Part shown: one piece after another, positions 17,431-26,639 of the stretch | How positions within the stretch are numbered: the first letter of the stretch is position 1 | Layout: every line of letters begins with the position of its first letter | Source of the DNA: Sulfurovum sp. FS08-3 | Lineage (GTDB): Bacteria; Campylobacterota; Campylobacteria; Campylobacterales; Sulfurovaceae | Reading direction: 5' to 3' | Assembly: GCA_000830175.1 (NCBI GenBank) | Contig: JQIS01000005.1 | Location: 1-64,000, forward strand | DNA: 64,000 nucleotides | Program-made: the position numbers and the translations under genes | The notes under the pieces: model-generated | What the model was told of the DNA's origin: nothing | The model's database searches: none | The model's input: only the letters and a program-made list of their open reading frames with translations

Positions 17431-17959
17431 CTTTAATCTTTTTTATCAAGAGTATAAACCTTTTATCTCGACTTTCAAAGAGACCAGTTATGATGGTGAC
17501 AATAATTTCTATCTATGCACGAATGAAAGCATTGAAGTCATCAATTTTGATGCAATTGTAGAAAAAATATATCCCGATTCAAATATTAGACCAAAATCTT
17601 TCGATACTATTTACTTTGACAAAACCAATCATTGCATCTATCTAATCGAATTTAAAAACCAAAAAAAACCTGACAAACAAGAGATTGAAGAGAAATTAAC
17701 CGCTGGGAAAAAAGAGTTTGATTCACTATTAAACCAGTTAAATATCTCTAAAAATAGTTATAAATTTGTATTTTGTTTGGTGTATAATAAATATATACCC
17801 AAAGAAGAACGGCACAAGAGGGGATTGTTTAAAAGTATTACCTTTGAATTTTTGAACAAATATAAAGAAAACTCTTTTGTCAATGATATTTACACAGAAG
17901 ATGTATCATTTTTTACAACACAATTCAAAAAAAATTTACAAAAGGAATTAATATGTTAA
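17423..17959 (+). CDS. Putative PD-(D/E)XK nuclease-like partner of the ATPase
   Basis: A 178-residue protein with no family securely recognised. Residues 55-80 read FDTIYFD...IYLIEFKNQ, a hydrophobic strand with D61 followed by E76-x-K78; this is the spacing and setting of the PD-(D/E)XK nuclease core. The rest is helical and lysine-rich. The ATG at 17423 overlaps the ATPase stop region by 8 bases, and the gene overlaps glyQ by 7, so it is bound into the operon. Together with the ATPase it resembles two-gene antiphage systems (ATPase sensor plus nuclease), but it matches none that I can name. Confidence 0.6.
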   Translation: MADFNLFYQEYKPFISTFKETSYDGDNNFYLCTNESIEVINFDAIVEKIYPDSNIRPKSFDTIYFDKTNHCIYLIEFKNQKKPDKQEIEEKLTAGKKEFDSLLNQLNISKNSYKFVFCLVYNKYIPKEERHKRGLFKSITFEFLNKYKENSFVNDIYTEDVSFFTTQFKKNLQKELIC

Positions 17960-18837
17960 CATTTAGCCAACTACTCCTAAAACTTCAAGAGTTTTGGGCA
18001 AATCAAGGGTGCAATATCGTACAGCCTTATGATATACCAGCAGGTGCGGGGACGTTTCATCCCGCTACACTTTTACGCTCACTCGATAGCAAACCGTGGA
18101 GCAGTGCCTATGTAGCACCCTCTCGTCGTCCAACAGATGGAAGATACGGTGAAAACCCTAATCGTTTGGGAGCCTATTATCAGTTTCAAGTGCTTATTAA
18201 GCCCTCTCCCGATGATATTCAGGCGTTGTATCTCAAATCGCTTGAGTATATTGGACTTAATCTAAAAGAGCATGATATTCGTTTCGTAGAAGACAACTGG
18301 GAGTCACCAACTCTTGGTGCGTGGGGGCTTGGTTGGGAAGTTTGGCTTGATGGTATGGAGGTGACGCAATTTACCTATTTTCAACAAGTGGGCGGACTCG
18401 TATGTGACCCCGTAGCAGTAGAGATTACCTATGGGACGGAGCGATTGGCTATGTATCTTCAAGGAGTGGAGAGTGTCTTTGATATTGTATGGAACACAAA
18501 CGCACACGGCACAACAACCTATGGGGATGTACACAAAGAGAGCGAGTATGAGTTTAGCAAATACCACTTCGAGGTAGCCTCAACCGATAAGCTTTTAAGA
18601 GATTTTGAAGAGAGTGCAAAAGAGTGCAAAAAAGTTCTTGAAGCAGGATTGCCACTCCCCGCTTATGACCAATGTATGATAGCCTCTCATGCTTTTAATG
18701 TTTTGGATGCACGAAAAGCTATCTCACAAGCCCAAAGACAAAACTATATTCTCAAAATTCGTGAACTCTCCAAAGGGTGTGCCCAGCTCTATAAATCACA
18801 AGAATCCCAGCGGGAAGATAGAGTGAGAGCCAAATAG
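17953..18837 (+). CDS. glyQ: Glycine-tRNA ligase, alpha subunit
   Basis: GlyQ is the catalytic subunit of the heterotetrameric bacterial glycyl-tRNA synthetase, which charges tRNA-Gly. The 294-residue sequence matches the family over its length, with [15 protein letters not shown] at the start, [16 protein letters not shown] and the [18 protein letters not shown] block. The beta subunit gene glyS is not in this window. The start codon lies within the end of the nuclease-like gene, and its ribosome-binding site AGGA is inside that coding sequence, so an essential gene is translationally tied to the ATPase-nuclease pair. Confidence 0.96.
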   Translation: MLTFSQLLLKLQEFWANQGCNIVQPYDIPAGAGTFHPATLLRSLDSKPWSSAYVAPSRRPTDGRYGENPNRLGAYYQFQVLIKPSPDDIQALYLKSLEYIGLNLKEHDIRFVEDNWESPTLGAWGLGWEVWLDGMEVTQFTYFQQVGGLVCDPVAVEITYGTERLAMYLQGVESVFDIVWNTNAHGTTTYGDVHKESEYEFSKYHFEVASTDKLLRDFEESAKECKKVLEAGLPLPAYDQCMIASHAFNVLDARKAISQAQRQNYILKIRELSKGCAQLYKSQESQREDRVRAK

Positions 18838-18867
18838 TTTATGGTATAATAATTCAAAGGGGTTATC

Positions 18868-19077
18868 ATGCAGACATTACATTTGCAAGCTGAAGATACT
18901 GTAATTGATAAAATTATGGATATGATTAATCAGTTTGCACTAAAGGGTAAGAAGGTTGAACTTCTAGATAGTGTTACATTGGATGTAGAGAGTCAGATGA
19001 TTGTCAAATCTCTTCAAGAAGAGAAGCAAGGTAAGACGATAGAACACGATACATTGTGGGATGAGCTTTTAAACTAA
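18868..19077 (+). CDS. Antitoxin of a RelE/ParE-type toxin-antitoxin pair (pair 1)
   Basis: A 69-residue acidic protein ending in HDTLWDELLN. It directly precedes a RelE/ParE-type toxin gene with no gap (TAA then ATG), which is the basis of the call. The N-terminus LHLQAEDTVIDKIMDMIN resembles the start of pair 2's antitoxin. A TATAAT box and an AAAGGGG ribosome-binding site lie in the 30 bases upstream, so the pair has its own promoter. Confidence 0.65.
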   Translation: MQTLHLQAEDTVIDKIMDMINQFALKGKKVELLDSVTLDVESQMIVKSLQEEKQGKTIEHDTLWDELLN

Positions 19078-19377
19078 ATGAGAATAATCTATACCCAAAG
19101 TGTCAAAAGCCAACTGTATAAAATTAAAGAGTATATTACACGAGATAGCAGAGAAATTGCTTTAAGACATTTGAAAAACATTAAAAGTAAAATTGAACTG
19201 ATAGGAAAATATCCTTATATTGGTAAAGTCAATACAACAGCCAATAATCCCAGTATTCGAGATTTCGTAATTTTGGGTTACAAGGTTATCTATAAAGTCA
19301 ATGAAAAATCAATAACCCTATTGGCAATTTATAAATATATTGATTTTGATGAGTCATCTTTGGAGGAGATAGGGTAA
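19078..19377 (+). CDS. RelE/ParE-family toxin (pair 1)
   Basis: The 99-residue protein has the typical plan of the family: a first strand (IIYTQSVKSQL), two helices, a basic strand pair around IRDFVILGYKVIYKV, and a final hydrophobic strand. ParE members poison DNA gyrase and RelE members cut ribosome-bound mRNA; which applies cannot be told from sequence. It abuts the antitoxin gene. Confidence 0.8.
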   Translation: MRIIYTQSVKSQLYKIKEYITRDSREIALRHLKNIKSKIELIGKYPYIGKVNTTANNPSIRDFVILGYKVIYKVNEKSITLLAIYKYIDFDESSLEEIG

Positions 19378-19442
19378 ATGGGTGAAATGATAGACAAAGA
19401 GATAAAAGGCTTTACGGGACAACGGTCAATAAAGGAGAAATT

Positions 19443-19712
19443 ATGCAAACCATTCAACTGCAAATTGATGATGATATTTATGAGTCTATCAAGCAACAAG
19501 GTATTGATTTAAAAGCCAAAGTTTATGAGCTTATTGATGGGCTTGTGGATGATGGCTATCCCTCTATCTCAACGGATGAAGCCAAAAAGAGAGTAGCTAA
19601 TGCCGTTGAACGCTATCGAAGCGGTGAGGGTCGTTACTATGATGAAAATGAGTACCGTGAGCATAAAATCAATACTATTGAAAAGCTAAAAATCAAGTAT
19701 GCAAACAGTTAG
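19443..19712 (+). CDS. Antitoxin of a RelE/ParE-type toxin-antitoxin pair (pair 2)
   Basis: An 89-residue protein with a short N-terminal strand (IQLQIDDDIYESI) and a long charged C-terminal helix containing VERYRSGEGRYYDENEY, the kind of tail that wraps a toxin. An AAAGGAGAA ribosome-binding site precedes it. It overlaps the toxin gene by 14 bases. Confidence 0.65.
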   Translation: MQTIQLQIDDDIYESIKQQGIDLKAKVYELIDGLVDDGYPSISTDEAKKRVANAVERYRSGEGRYYDENEYREHKINTIEKLKIKYANS

Positions 19713-19977
19713 AAGCGATAAATATCTACACGAACTTGATTTGCATCTTGAATATATAGCAAAAGATAGTTTGAATAGAGCATTAAACTTTTTGGATAAA
19801 CTTGATAAGAGTATTGAAACTCTACCCGATATGCCTTATCGCTGCAGGGCTTCATACTATTATGATGATAAAAAGATTCGTGATTTGATCTTCAAAGGCT
19901 ATACCATTCCCTATTTGATTGATGAAATTCAAAATAAAATTGTACTATTGGATATTTTTAAATGGAGTGAGCGGTAG
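19699..19977 (+). CDS. RelE/ParE-family toxin (pair 2)
   Basis: A 92-residue toxin with LEYIAKDSLNRALNFLDKL and a conserved RDLIFKGYTIPYLID segment, as in ParE-like toxins. It overlaps the antitoxin upstream. The two pairs lie side by side but their proteins are only distantly alike, so tandem acquisition is more likely than recent duplication. Confidence 0.78.
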   Translation: MQTVRSDKYLHELDLHLEYIAKDSLNRALNFLDKLDKSIETLPDMPYRCRASYYYDDKKIRDLIFKGYTIPYLIDEIQNKIVLLDIFKWSER

Positions 19978-20091
19978 ATTTGACGATGTTCGTAGTTAGA
20001 TGGTCTCTTTTTTCTAGGCAGACATTGGATTTTGTTTGGATTTTTGCAACAAAATCCTTGCAAGATACTACGCCTTATTTGAAAGATATGC

Positions 20092-20097
20092 TATAAT
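20092..20097 (+). promoter_or_regulatory. -10 box of alr, probably giving a leaderless mRNA
   Basis: TATAAT ends only five bases before the alr ATG. Transcription normally begins 6-8 bases past the box, which falls on the start codon itself. No ribosome-binding site is present. Confidence 0.5.
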
Positions 20098-20102
20098 CCC
20101 GC

Positions 20103-21101
20103 ATGGCTTATATTACAATAAACAAAGAACATTTTTACCACAATCTCAATACCCTTTCCAAAAAAGTTGGCACAATCAAACAAATCGCAATCGTGCTAAA
20201 AGACAACGCTTACGGACACGGGCTTGAAATCATCGCCAAACTTGCTCACGATTTTGGCATACAACACGCTGTCGTTAAAAACAGTGACGAAGCAAGACGC
20301 ATCGAGAGGCTTTTTGATAGCGTTTTGATTTTGAATGATACGCCCGTGTCGCACGACACCTTTACCTTTGCTATCAACTCGCTTGAAGCACTCCAAAGAG
20401 TTACCCCTCACGCTCCAATAGAACTCAAAATCGATACAGGAATGCACCGAAACGGCATAGCTTTGGAGGAGGTAGAAGAAGCGATAGAAATCATTCAAGC
20501 CAACAATCTCCATCTTGTAGGAGTCATGACGCACTACAAAAATTCCGATGAACTCTCTAGCGAACTCTTTTGGCAATACAAAAACTTTCAAAAAGCACTT
20601 GATTTTATCAAAATTAACTACTCAAAACCCTTTCGGATACACTCCCAAAACTCCTGTGCGACGCTACGAAACCACCACTTTAATGAAGATTTGGTACGCA
20701 TTGGCATTGCGGCGTACGGATACAACGAACTCTCTTCTATTTTTGAAGCCCCCAAGCTCAAACCCGTCATGAGCTTGTACGCCTCACGCATCGCCTCTTA
20801 TACGCTTCCCAAAGGGAGTCGTGTAGGCTATGGCGGCGAGGGATTCTTAGAGCATTCACAGAGAGTTTCAACCTACGATATTGGCTATGGCAACGGATGG
20901 TTAAGGGCGACTAAAAATATGCCTTTGTCCAATGATTTGGCGATTGTGGGTAGAGTGTCGATGGATTTTGTGTCGATAAACTCCGATGAAAAAGAGGTCT
21001 GTTTGATGCACGATGCTCAAAGAGTAGCCCACTATTGCAATACGATTAGTTATGAAATTACGACACGTTTGGATGAGAAAATTGAGCGAAAAGTTATTTA
21101 G
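20103..21101 (+). CDS. alr: Alanine racemase
   Basis: A pyridoxal-phosphate enzyme converting L- to D-alanine for peptidoglycan. The 332-residue protein carries the PLP lysine in LKDNAYGHG (about residue 33), the KIDTGMHRNG segment and the catalytic tyrosine in RVGYGGEGF (about 240). It is slightly shorter than the 360-residue family norm, as often in Campylobacterota. The start matches the family (MAYITINKEHFYHNL). It is followed after six bases by the FIST-EAL gene. Confidence 0.95.
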   Translation: MAYITINKEHFYHNLNTLSKKVGTIKQIAIVLKDNAYGHGLEIIAKLAHDFGIQHAVVKNSDEARRIERLFDSVLILNDTPVSHDTFTFAINSLEALQRVTPHAPIELKIDTGMHRNGIALEEVEEAIEIIQANNLHLVGVMTHYKNSDELSSELFWQYKNFQKALDFIKINYSKPFRIHSQNSCATLRNHHFNEDLVRIGIAAYGYNELSSIFEAPKLKPVMSLYASRIASYTLPKGSRVGYGGEGFLEHSQRVSTYDIGYGNGWLRATKNMPLSNDLAIVGRVSMDFVSINSDEKEVCLMHDAQRVAHYCNTISYEITTRLDEKIERKVI

Positions 21102-21107
21102 AGCGTC

Positions 21108-23573
21108 ATGAAAACCACGAATGTAATCCTACAAACTCCCCATGAGCTTGATGCACTACTAGAGAATACCCCGATAGAAGATAATGAAAAACTGCTTATT
21201 CAAATCTTCGTCTCCACTTCTACTCCTGAATATTTGGAGTGTTTGCACACAACACTACAAACTCATTTTCAAAAAGCTCATATTGTTGGAAGCAGTTGCG
21301 AAGCCTCTATTGCCAACGCAAAGGTAGTCAATGACGGAGCGACATTACTAAGCTTTACGCAATTTGAAGATACCACATTGCACTCCTATCATGCCCACCA
21401 TCAACCACAAGATACTCAAAGCGGAGAGCTTATGGGAGAGTATTTTAAAACCTACAATCCCAAAGTTCTCATTCTCTTCATGGATGCTTTTCATTGCAAC
21501 GCCGAAGAGTTACTTAGAGGACTCTATGCAAAACTACCCCATGTTATTGTCTGCGGAGGTCTCGCTTCGAGGGGGTCAAACTTTGAAGATACGTATATTT
21601 TCAACAACACTTTTTGGACACATAGTGGCATGGTAGCTGTGGGACTTACCAATGAGAATCTCAATGTCATAGAGAACTTTGCCTTTGATTGGATGCCTGT
21701 GGGAGTTTCGCAAACGGTGACTAAGGCTTCTGGGAATATTGTCTATCAAATTGATAATATCAGTGCGGTTGCCTTTTATGATAAATATCTAGGACACAGT
21801 GTGACGCAAAATCTTCCCGATACAGGGATTGAGTTTCCACTCATTATCCCACGCAACGACCAATACATCGCCAGAGCTGTCGTCAATCGACACGATGATA
21901 AATCCTTGAGTTTTGCAGGAAACATCTACGAGGGTGAGCGGGTGCAATTTGGGATTGGCAACATTGAAAGTATTTTGGAACACTCACGCAACTATCAAAA
22001 AATTTTGCCCTATAGCAATATTGAATCTATCTTTGTCTATTCGTGCATTGCCCGTAAGCACTTTTTGGGTAGTGATATTGCTATTGAATTGGAAGCTTTT
22101 GAACACATTGCCCCTACCAGTGGCTTTTTTACCTTCGGGGAGTTTTACAACCATCATCTACTCAACCAATCCAACCGCTTCATCGCACTATCTGAAGCCC
22201 CTTTTGAGAAACATCAAAGCAGGGTGGACAAAAAATACAAAACCGATTCTCAAACCAATATCCTAAAGGCACTGCTCAATCTAAGCAACGCAACAAGCAA
22301 AGATTTAGAGACTCTCAATAGTTCACTCATCCATCAAATCCAAGAACACGAAGCCAATATTAAACGCAATCTCTACTACGACGACCATACCAAACTGCCC
22401 AATCGCCTCAAACTCATCGAAGATATTGGCAACTATGCGGGATGCTATTTGGTGCTGTTTAATATCGATCGTTTTTCACGCATTAACTACTTTTATGGAT
22501 TTGAAGCGGGAGATTTGTTGCTCTATGAATTTGCTACTTTTTTGAAAGAGCGATTGGAAACTATTGGTTTGCTCTACAAACTCCCCTCGGATGAACTGGC
22601 TCTTGTGGTGACGACCAAAGCCATCGATATTCACCACTTCATCCATACGATTAGTCTTGAACTTAAAATGATGCTTTTTAACTATCAAAACATCAAAATC
22701 GCCTATACCGCTACGATAGGGGTAGCCAAAATTATTGGCGATGGAGTTTCGATGCGTCATGCCGATACTACCGTAAGCCAAGCTAAGTTGATGCGCAAAC
22801 AGTATCTCTTTTATGAAGATATCGAAAACGAAAACAAGCGAGTCATTCAAAAGAGTTTGCAATTGGCTCCAAGTGTGCGTGAAGCGATGCAACACAAGAG
22901 ACTCCAAATGCACTATCAGCCCATTTTTGACCTCAAAACCGATAGGATTTACTCCTACGAAGCCTTAGCACGTTTTGTTTTGGACAATGGCACCATACTC
23001 ATGCCCAGTGATTTTTTGCCTATTTTGCCCGATATTCATCTCTCGCACGATTTTGTCAAAATGGTCATTGAGCAGACCTTTGAGTGTTTTGCAAAGCACG
23101 ATATGCGATTTTCTATCAATTTAAGTATCGAAGATATTTTGGATACTCACCTCAATGATTTTTTGTGCTTACAACTCCACAAATATCAATTGCACAAAAA
23201 AATTACCCTAGAGATACTCGAAACCGTAGAGATTGTCGAATCCGATGCCATGAAAAAGTTTATCACACAAGCCAAATCGCTAGGCATTCACATAGCTATT
23301 GATGATTTTGGTAGCGGATTTGCCAACTTTGAGTACATTACCAAAATTGATGCCGATATTATCAAAATCGACGGTTCGCTTATCAAAAATATCCATACCG
23401 ATACCAATGCCAAAATAGTAGTCGAAACCATCGTGGCTTTTGCACAAAAACTGGGCATGAAGACCGTAGCGGAGTATGTCCACTCCCAAGAGGTTTACGA
23501 TGTGGTCAAGGCTATTGGTATTGATTATGGACAAGGATTCTATTTAGGTGAGCCACTTGCCCATCTACTCTAA
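21108..23573 (+). CDS. FIST sensor / degenerate GGDEF / EAL cyclic-di-GMP phosphodiesterase
   Basis: An 821-residue cytoplasmic signalling protein. FIST N and C domains (about 1-390) are small-ligand sensors often linked to amino acid sensing. A GGDEF-like domain follows (about 430-580) whose signature has become LPSDEL, so synthesis is unlikely. The C-terminal EAL domain (about 590-821) keeps the EAL signature in YEALARF and DDFGSGFANF with DADIIKIDGSL, so it should hydrolyse c-di-GMP. It starts six bases after alr, suggesting co-transcription and a possible link between alanine and c-di-GMP signalling. Confidence 0.88.
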   Translation: MKTTNVILQTPHELDALLENTPIEDNEKLLIQIFVSTSTPEYLECLHTTLQTHFQKAHIVGSSCEASIANAKVVNDGATLLSFTQFEDTTLHSYHAHHQPQDTQSGELMGEYFKTYNPKVLILFMDAFHCNAEELLRGLYAKLPHVIVCGGLASRGSNFEDTYIFNNTFWTHSGMVAVGLTNENLNVIENFAFDWMPVGVSQTVTKASGNIVYQIDNISAVAFYDKYLGHSVTQNLPDTGIEFPLIIPRNDQYIARAVVNRHDDKSLSFAGNIYEGERVQFGIGNIESILEHSRNYQKILPYSNIESIFVYSCIARKHFLGSDIAIELEAFEHIAPTSGFFTFGEFYNHHLLNQSNRFIALSEAPFEKHQSRVDKKYKTDSQTNILKALLNLSNATSKDLETLNSSLIHQIQEHEANIKRNLYYDDHTKLPNRLKLIEDIGNYAGCYLVLFNIDRFSRINYFYGFEAGDLLLYEFATFLKERLETIGLLYKLPSDELALVVTTKAIDIHHFIHTISLELKMMLFNYQNIKIAYTATIGVAKIIGDGVSMRHADTTVSQAKLMRKQYLFYEDIENENKRVIQKSLQLAPSVREAMQHKRLQMHYQPIFDLKTDRIYSYEALARFVLDNGTILMPSDFLPILPDIHLSHDFVKMVIEQTFECFAKHDMRFSINLSIEDILDTHLNDFLCLQLHKYQLHKKITLEILETVEIVESDAMKKFITQAKSLGIHIAIDDFGSGFANFEYITKIDADIIKIDGSLIKNIHTDTNAKIVVETIVAFAQKLGMKTVAEYVHSQEVYDVVKAIGIDYGQGFYLGEPLAHLL

Positions 23574-23603
23574 ACAAAGCCCAAAAGATAAAAAAGGATA
23601 AAG

Positions 23604-24545
23604 ATGAAACTCTCACTTGTAGTACCCGTCATGAACGAAGAGGAAAACATTGAACCGTTGCTTCAAACCATTGCCCACGCTCTTGTCGATATTGAACATG
23701 AAATTATTGTCGTTGATGATGGCTCTAGCGACGCAACCGTAGCCAAACTCAAAGCCCACGCCCCCGCCAATCTCAAACTTATCGTTTTTAATCGCAACTT
23801 TGGACAATCGACAGCTATGCAAGCAGGGATTGATTACGCCAGTGGAGAGCTTATCGCTACGATTGATGGAGATTTGCAAAATGACCCTCATGATATTCCT
23901 ATGATGATTGAACTGCTCCAAAAAGAGGAGTGGGATGTGGTAGCGGGTATTCGTAGCAAACGACAAGATGGAGTCTTTTTGCGTAAAATCCCTAGCAAAA
24001 TTGCCAATTGGATTATTCGTAAATCCACGGGAGTTTACATTAGCGATTACGGCTGTACGCTCAAACTCTTCAAAAAAGAGGTAGCCAAAAATTTGGGACT
24101 CTACGGAGAGTTGCACCGCTTTATTCCTGTACTTGCCAAGCTCTACGGTGCTAAAATGACCGAAATCCCCGTCAAACACCACGCACGGGTTCATGGAGTC
24201 TCCAAATACGGAATAGGACGCACCTTTAAAGTCGTAAGTGACCTTATGCTTATGCTCTTTTTCCAAAAATATCGCCAACGCCCCATGCACCTTTTTGGAG
24301 GCGTGGGGAGTGCGATGTTGCTATCGGGACTCCTTATCAATCTCTACCTTTTGGGCGTTAAGCTCTTTGGGGAAGATATTGGAGGGCGACCGCTTTTGAT
24401 GTTGGGTGCTTTGCTGACACTAGGAGGGATTCAACTCATTGCTACAGGATTTTTGGCTGAAATCATCATGCGTACCTACTACGAAGCACAAAACAAAAAA
24501 CCTTACATTGTCAAAGAGGTTTACCAAAGAGATATAAAACCTTAA
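23604..24545 (+). CDS. Family 2 glycosyltransferase, polyprenyl-phosphate type (ArnC/GtrB-like)
   Basis: The 313-residue protein has a GT-A domain: LSLVVPVMNEEENI, VVDDGSSD and the catalytic DGDLQNDP near residue 93. Two C-terminal membrane segments follow (about 232-252 and 265-287). This layout is that of enzymes that load a sugar onto undecaprenyl phosphate at the inner membrane for lipid A or surface glycan modification. The sugar is not predictable. AAAGGATAAAG precedes the ATG. Confidence 0.88.
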   Translation: MKLSLVVPVMNEEENIEPLLQTIAHALVDIEHEIIVVDDGSSDATVAKLKAHAPANLKLIVFNRNFGQSTAMQAGIDYASGELIATIDGDLQNDPHDIPMMIELLQKEEWDVVAGIRSKRQDGVFLRKIPSKIANWIIRKSTGVYISDYGCTLKLFKKEVAKNLGLYGELHRFIPVLAKLYGAKMTEIPVKHHARVHGVSKYGIGRTFKVVSDLMLMLFFQKYRQRPMHLFGGVGSAMLLSGLLINLYLLGVKLFGEDIGGRPLLMLGALLTLGGIQLIATGFLAEIIMRTYYEAQNKKPYIVKEVYQRDIKP

Positions 24546-24552
24546 AGCAATA

Positions 24553-24570
24553 CTCCCACAAGGGAGGCTT
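24553..24570 (+). terminator. Terminator between the glycosyltransferase and pyrE
   Basis: CTCCC-ACAA-GGGAG followed by GCTTTT lies between two convergent genes, directly before the pyrE stop. The short stem and T-run fit a weak intrinsic terminator for the plus-strand gene. Confidence 0.5.
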
Positions 24571-25176
24571 TTAGTTGCGACTCCCTGGTTTAATCGCCTC
24601 GCTTCCCGCTTGACACAAGGGGCATTGGTCGGGTGAATACATTTCAAATTCAAAATCCTCCAATGCAAAAAACGCAACTCCCGCTTTGAGTTTGCACTCT
24701 TGTTTGGTTTGGATGGGACTTCCCACACGAGAGCAAAAGCCACGATTTGCCAAAGAGGCAAAAGCAACCACTTCGCCTCCTAGTGATTCAATCACCTCAA
24801 GAGCCTCCATAGCTGAACCTCCTGTGGTGATAATATCTTCGCAAATAATAAATTTCTCACCCGCTTTGACTTCAAAACCTCGGCGAAGTTGCATGACACC
24901 CTCTTTTCGCTCCACAAAGATAGAGCGAATCTCCAATGCCCGTGCAAGTTCATATCCTGCAAGTACACCACCCAAAGCAGGTGCGCAAACCGTATGGGCT
25001 TCAATTTGGGCGTTGCGAATCATGTGTGCCAAAGCACCCGCTAATTTCTGTGCCACCGCAGGATCTTCCAAAACTTTTGCACTTTGCAAATAGCGACTGG
25101 AGTGGTTACCGCTACTCAAAATAAAGTGACCTTCGAGCAATGCCCCTGCATCTTTATATATTTGTTCTATATTCAT
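24571..25176 (-). CDS. pyrE: Orotate phosphoribosyltransferase
   Basis: PyrE joins orotate to PRPP, the fifth step of UMP synthesis. The 201-residue protein has the PRPP-binding signature [15 protein letters not shown] (about 115-130) and the [16 protein letters not shown] start typical of the family. Three bases separate it from frr upstream on the same strand, so they form an operon with secG further up. Confidence 0.95.
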   Translation of the reverse strand: MNIEQIYKDAGALLEGHFILSSGNHSSRYLQSAKVLEDPAVAQKLAGALAHMIRNAQIEAHTVCAPALGGVLAGYELARALEIRSIFVERKEGVMQLRRGFEVKAGEKFIICEDIITTGGSAMEALEVIESLGGEVVAFASLANRGFCSRVGSPIQTKQECKLKAGVAFFALEDFEFEMYSPDQCPLCQAGSEAIKPGSRN

Positions 25177-25178
25177 GC

Positions 25179-25736
25179 TTAGACTTTTAAAATATCTTGC
25201 TCTTTTTTAGCAAAGACAGTATCGCACTCGGTTACGTGTTCATCGGTAAATTTTTGGATTTGATCCATTGCTTTTTTGGACTCGTCGTCGTTAATGGCTT
25301 TGTCTTTGTTGAGTTTTTTGACTTTGTCGTTGGCATCTTTTCGGATATTTCGGATAGCGACTTTGGCTTTGTCGGTCATACCTTTGGCTTGTTTGACAAT
25401 CTCTTTTCTTTGATCGGTCGTCATAGGAGGAAAGAAGAGCTTAATCACGCTTCCGTCGTTGTTGGGATTGACACCAATGTTTGCCTCTTGAATAGCTTTG
25501 CCTACAGGATTGAGCATGGTTTTTTCCCATGGAGTGATAGTAATGGTTGTAGCATCGGTTGCAATGACATTGGCGACTTGATTGATAGCTGTGGGTGTGC
25601 CGTAGTAATCGACTTTGATATGGTCAATAATGTTGGTTGTCACGCTTCCCGAACGCAAAGTACTGTAGTCTCTTCTAAGGGCGACAATGCTCTTTTGCAT
25701 ATGTTCTTTGGTATCATTGAAAATTTCATCTAGCAT
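25179..25736 (-). CDS. frr: Ribosome recycling factor
   Basis: RRF splits terminated ribosomes together with EF-G. The 185-residue length is exactly typical. The start [17 protein letters not shown], the central ITPWEKTML and [10 protein letters not shown]-like ([15 protein letters not shown]) stretches are family hallmarks. The gene is read just before pyrE. Confidence 0.97.
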   Translation of the reverse strand: MLDEIFNDTKEHMQKSIVALRRDYSTLRSGSVTTNIIDHIKVDYYGTPTAINQVANVIATDATTITITPWEKTMLNPVGKAIQEANIGVNPNNDGSVIKLFFPPMTTDQRKEIVKQAKGMTDKAKVAIRNIRKDANDKVKKLNKDKAINDDESKKAMDQIQKFTDEHVTECDTVFAKKEQDILKV

Positions 25737-25789
25737 GTAAAATCCTTTGTAAATAATTATAGCATTTTAGCGTGTTTTAGCTTATTTAA

Positions 25790-25950
25790 CTGATGTTATG
25801 CACTTAAAAAAATCTCACGATGATAGTTATAGAGGCACTTTGCGAAGCAATCGATTCGTCACTTCAAACTTGATTTGGAATCTTAGATTTTGTGTCATAG
25901 CCAAAAATGACGATTACCTTGAAAGCAGTGGTAAGTGGTGATACTTTTGC
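25790..25950. repeat. Degenerate copy of the 230-bp mobile repeat
   Basis: The left end (CTGATGTTATGCACTTAAAA) matches the terminus of the repeats at 57727 and 63498. Further in, only scattered blocks such as CGAAGCAATC and GTGGTGATAC remain, and no right terminus is clear, so the end is approximate. It fills most of the 287-bp frr-secG gap; a short GC hairpin near 25979-25995 is all else seen there. Confidence 0.5.
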
Positions 25951-26023
25951 GTAATAGTGAGATAAGGAAGCGTCGCCCTACCCTCTTTGGGGGTAGAGTA
26001 TGCAGATAACAAAGAGTTCTTTT

Positions 26024-26515
26024 TTAGTTTGAAGCGTTGGACTCTTTGGTATTATTGGACTCAACGGTTGAGTTTGTATCAATTGGCGTTGTGTTGCTAT
26101 CGCTCGAAACGTTTGCATCCTCTAAAGTTTGGGTTGCGTTAGACTCTGTAGGTGTTTGAATGGGTGCAGATACGGGAGTCTCTTCTATCTTTGTGGGCAG
26201 GGCTGGAGCATCGTTGCTAGGTACTTTTTTATCACTTGTAGGTGCCATTGGAACATCGCTTGTTACGCTATCGACTACCGATTGGCTGTTCTCTTTGTTG
26301 TAAAAATATCCAAGTGCTAAGGTATTAACAATAAACAACAAAGCGATACTAAAAGTAAACTTTGCTAAAAAACCCGCAGGTCCTTTGGCTCCAAACATAC
26401 TCTCATTGCTACCGCTATAGGCTCCAAGTCCAATAGATGAACTCTTTTGAAGTAAAACGGCAATGGTGATGACAAGCGATAATAGTATTTGAAAAATCAA
26501 AAGTGTTGATGTCAT
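26024..26515 (-). CDS. secG: Preprotein translocase subunit SecG
   Basis: SecG is the small SecYEG channel subunit of the inner membrane. Two membrane helices (about 1-22 and 52-72) flank the conserved QKSSSIGLGAYSG...MFGAKGPAGFLAK loop. The C-terminal tail is unusually long and rich in Ser/Thr/Asn/Glu/Val, taking the protein to 163 residues versus about 75-110 normally; such low-complexity tails are common in Campylobacterota SecG. It lies upstream of frr and pyrE. Confidence 0.92.
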   Translation of the reverse strand: MTSTLLIFQILLSLVITIAVLLQKSSSIGLGAYSGSNESMFGAKGPAGFLAKFTFSIALLFIVNTLALGYFYNKENSQSVVDSVTSDVPMAPTSDKKVPSNDAPALPTKIEETPVSAPIQTPTESNATQTLEDANVSSDSNTTPIDTNSTVESNNTKESNASN

Positions 26516-26639
26516 TCTATCCTCTTTTTAAAAACTTACCCTCTAGTGGGTATAATGGCGGTAATTATACCCAAATTTAATGAAAATGAGATAAATTCAT
26601 CAATATAACCCAAGAGTTTTTATTTCGACATAGAAAGCC

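Noticed and set aside
19378-19500. Short ORF starting right after the pair 1 toxin stop
   Set aside because: It runs into the pair 2 antitoxin gene in another frame and has no recognisable features.
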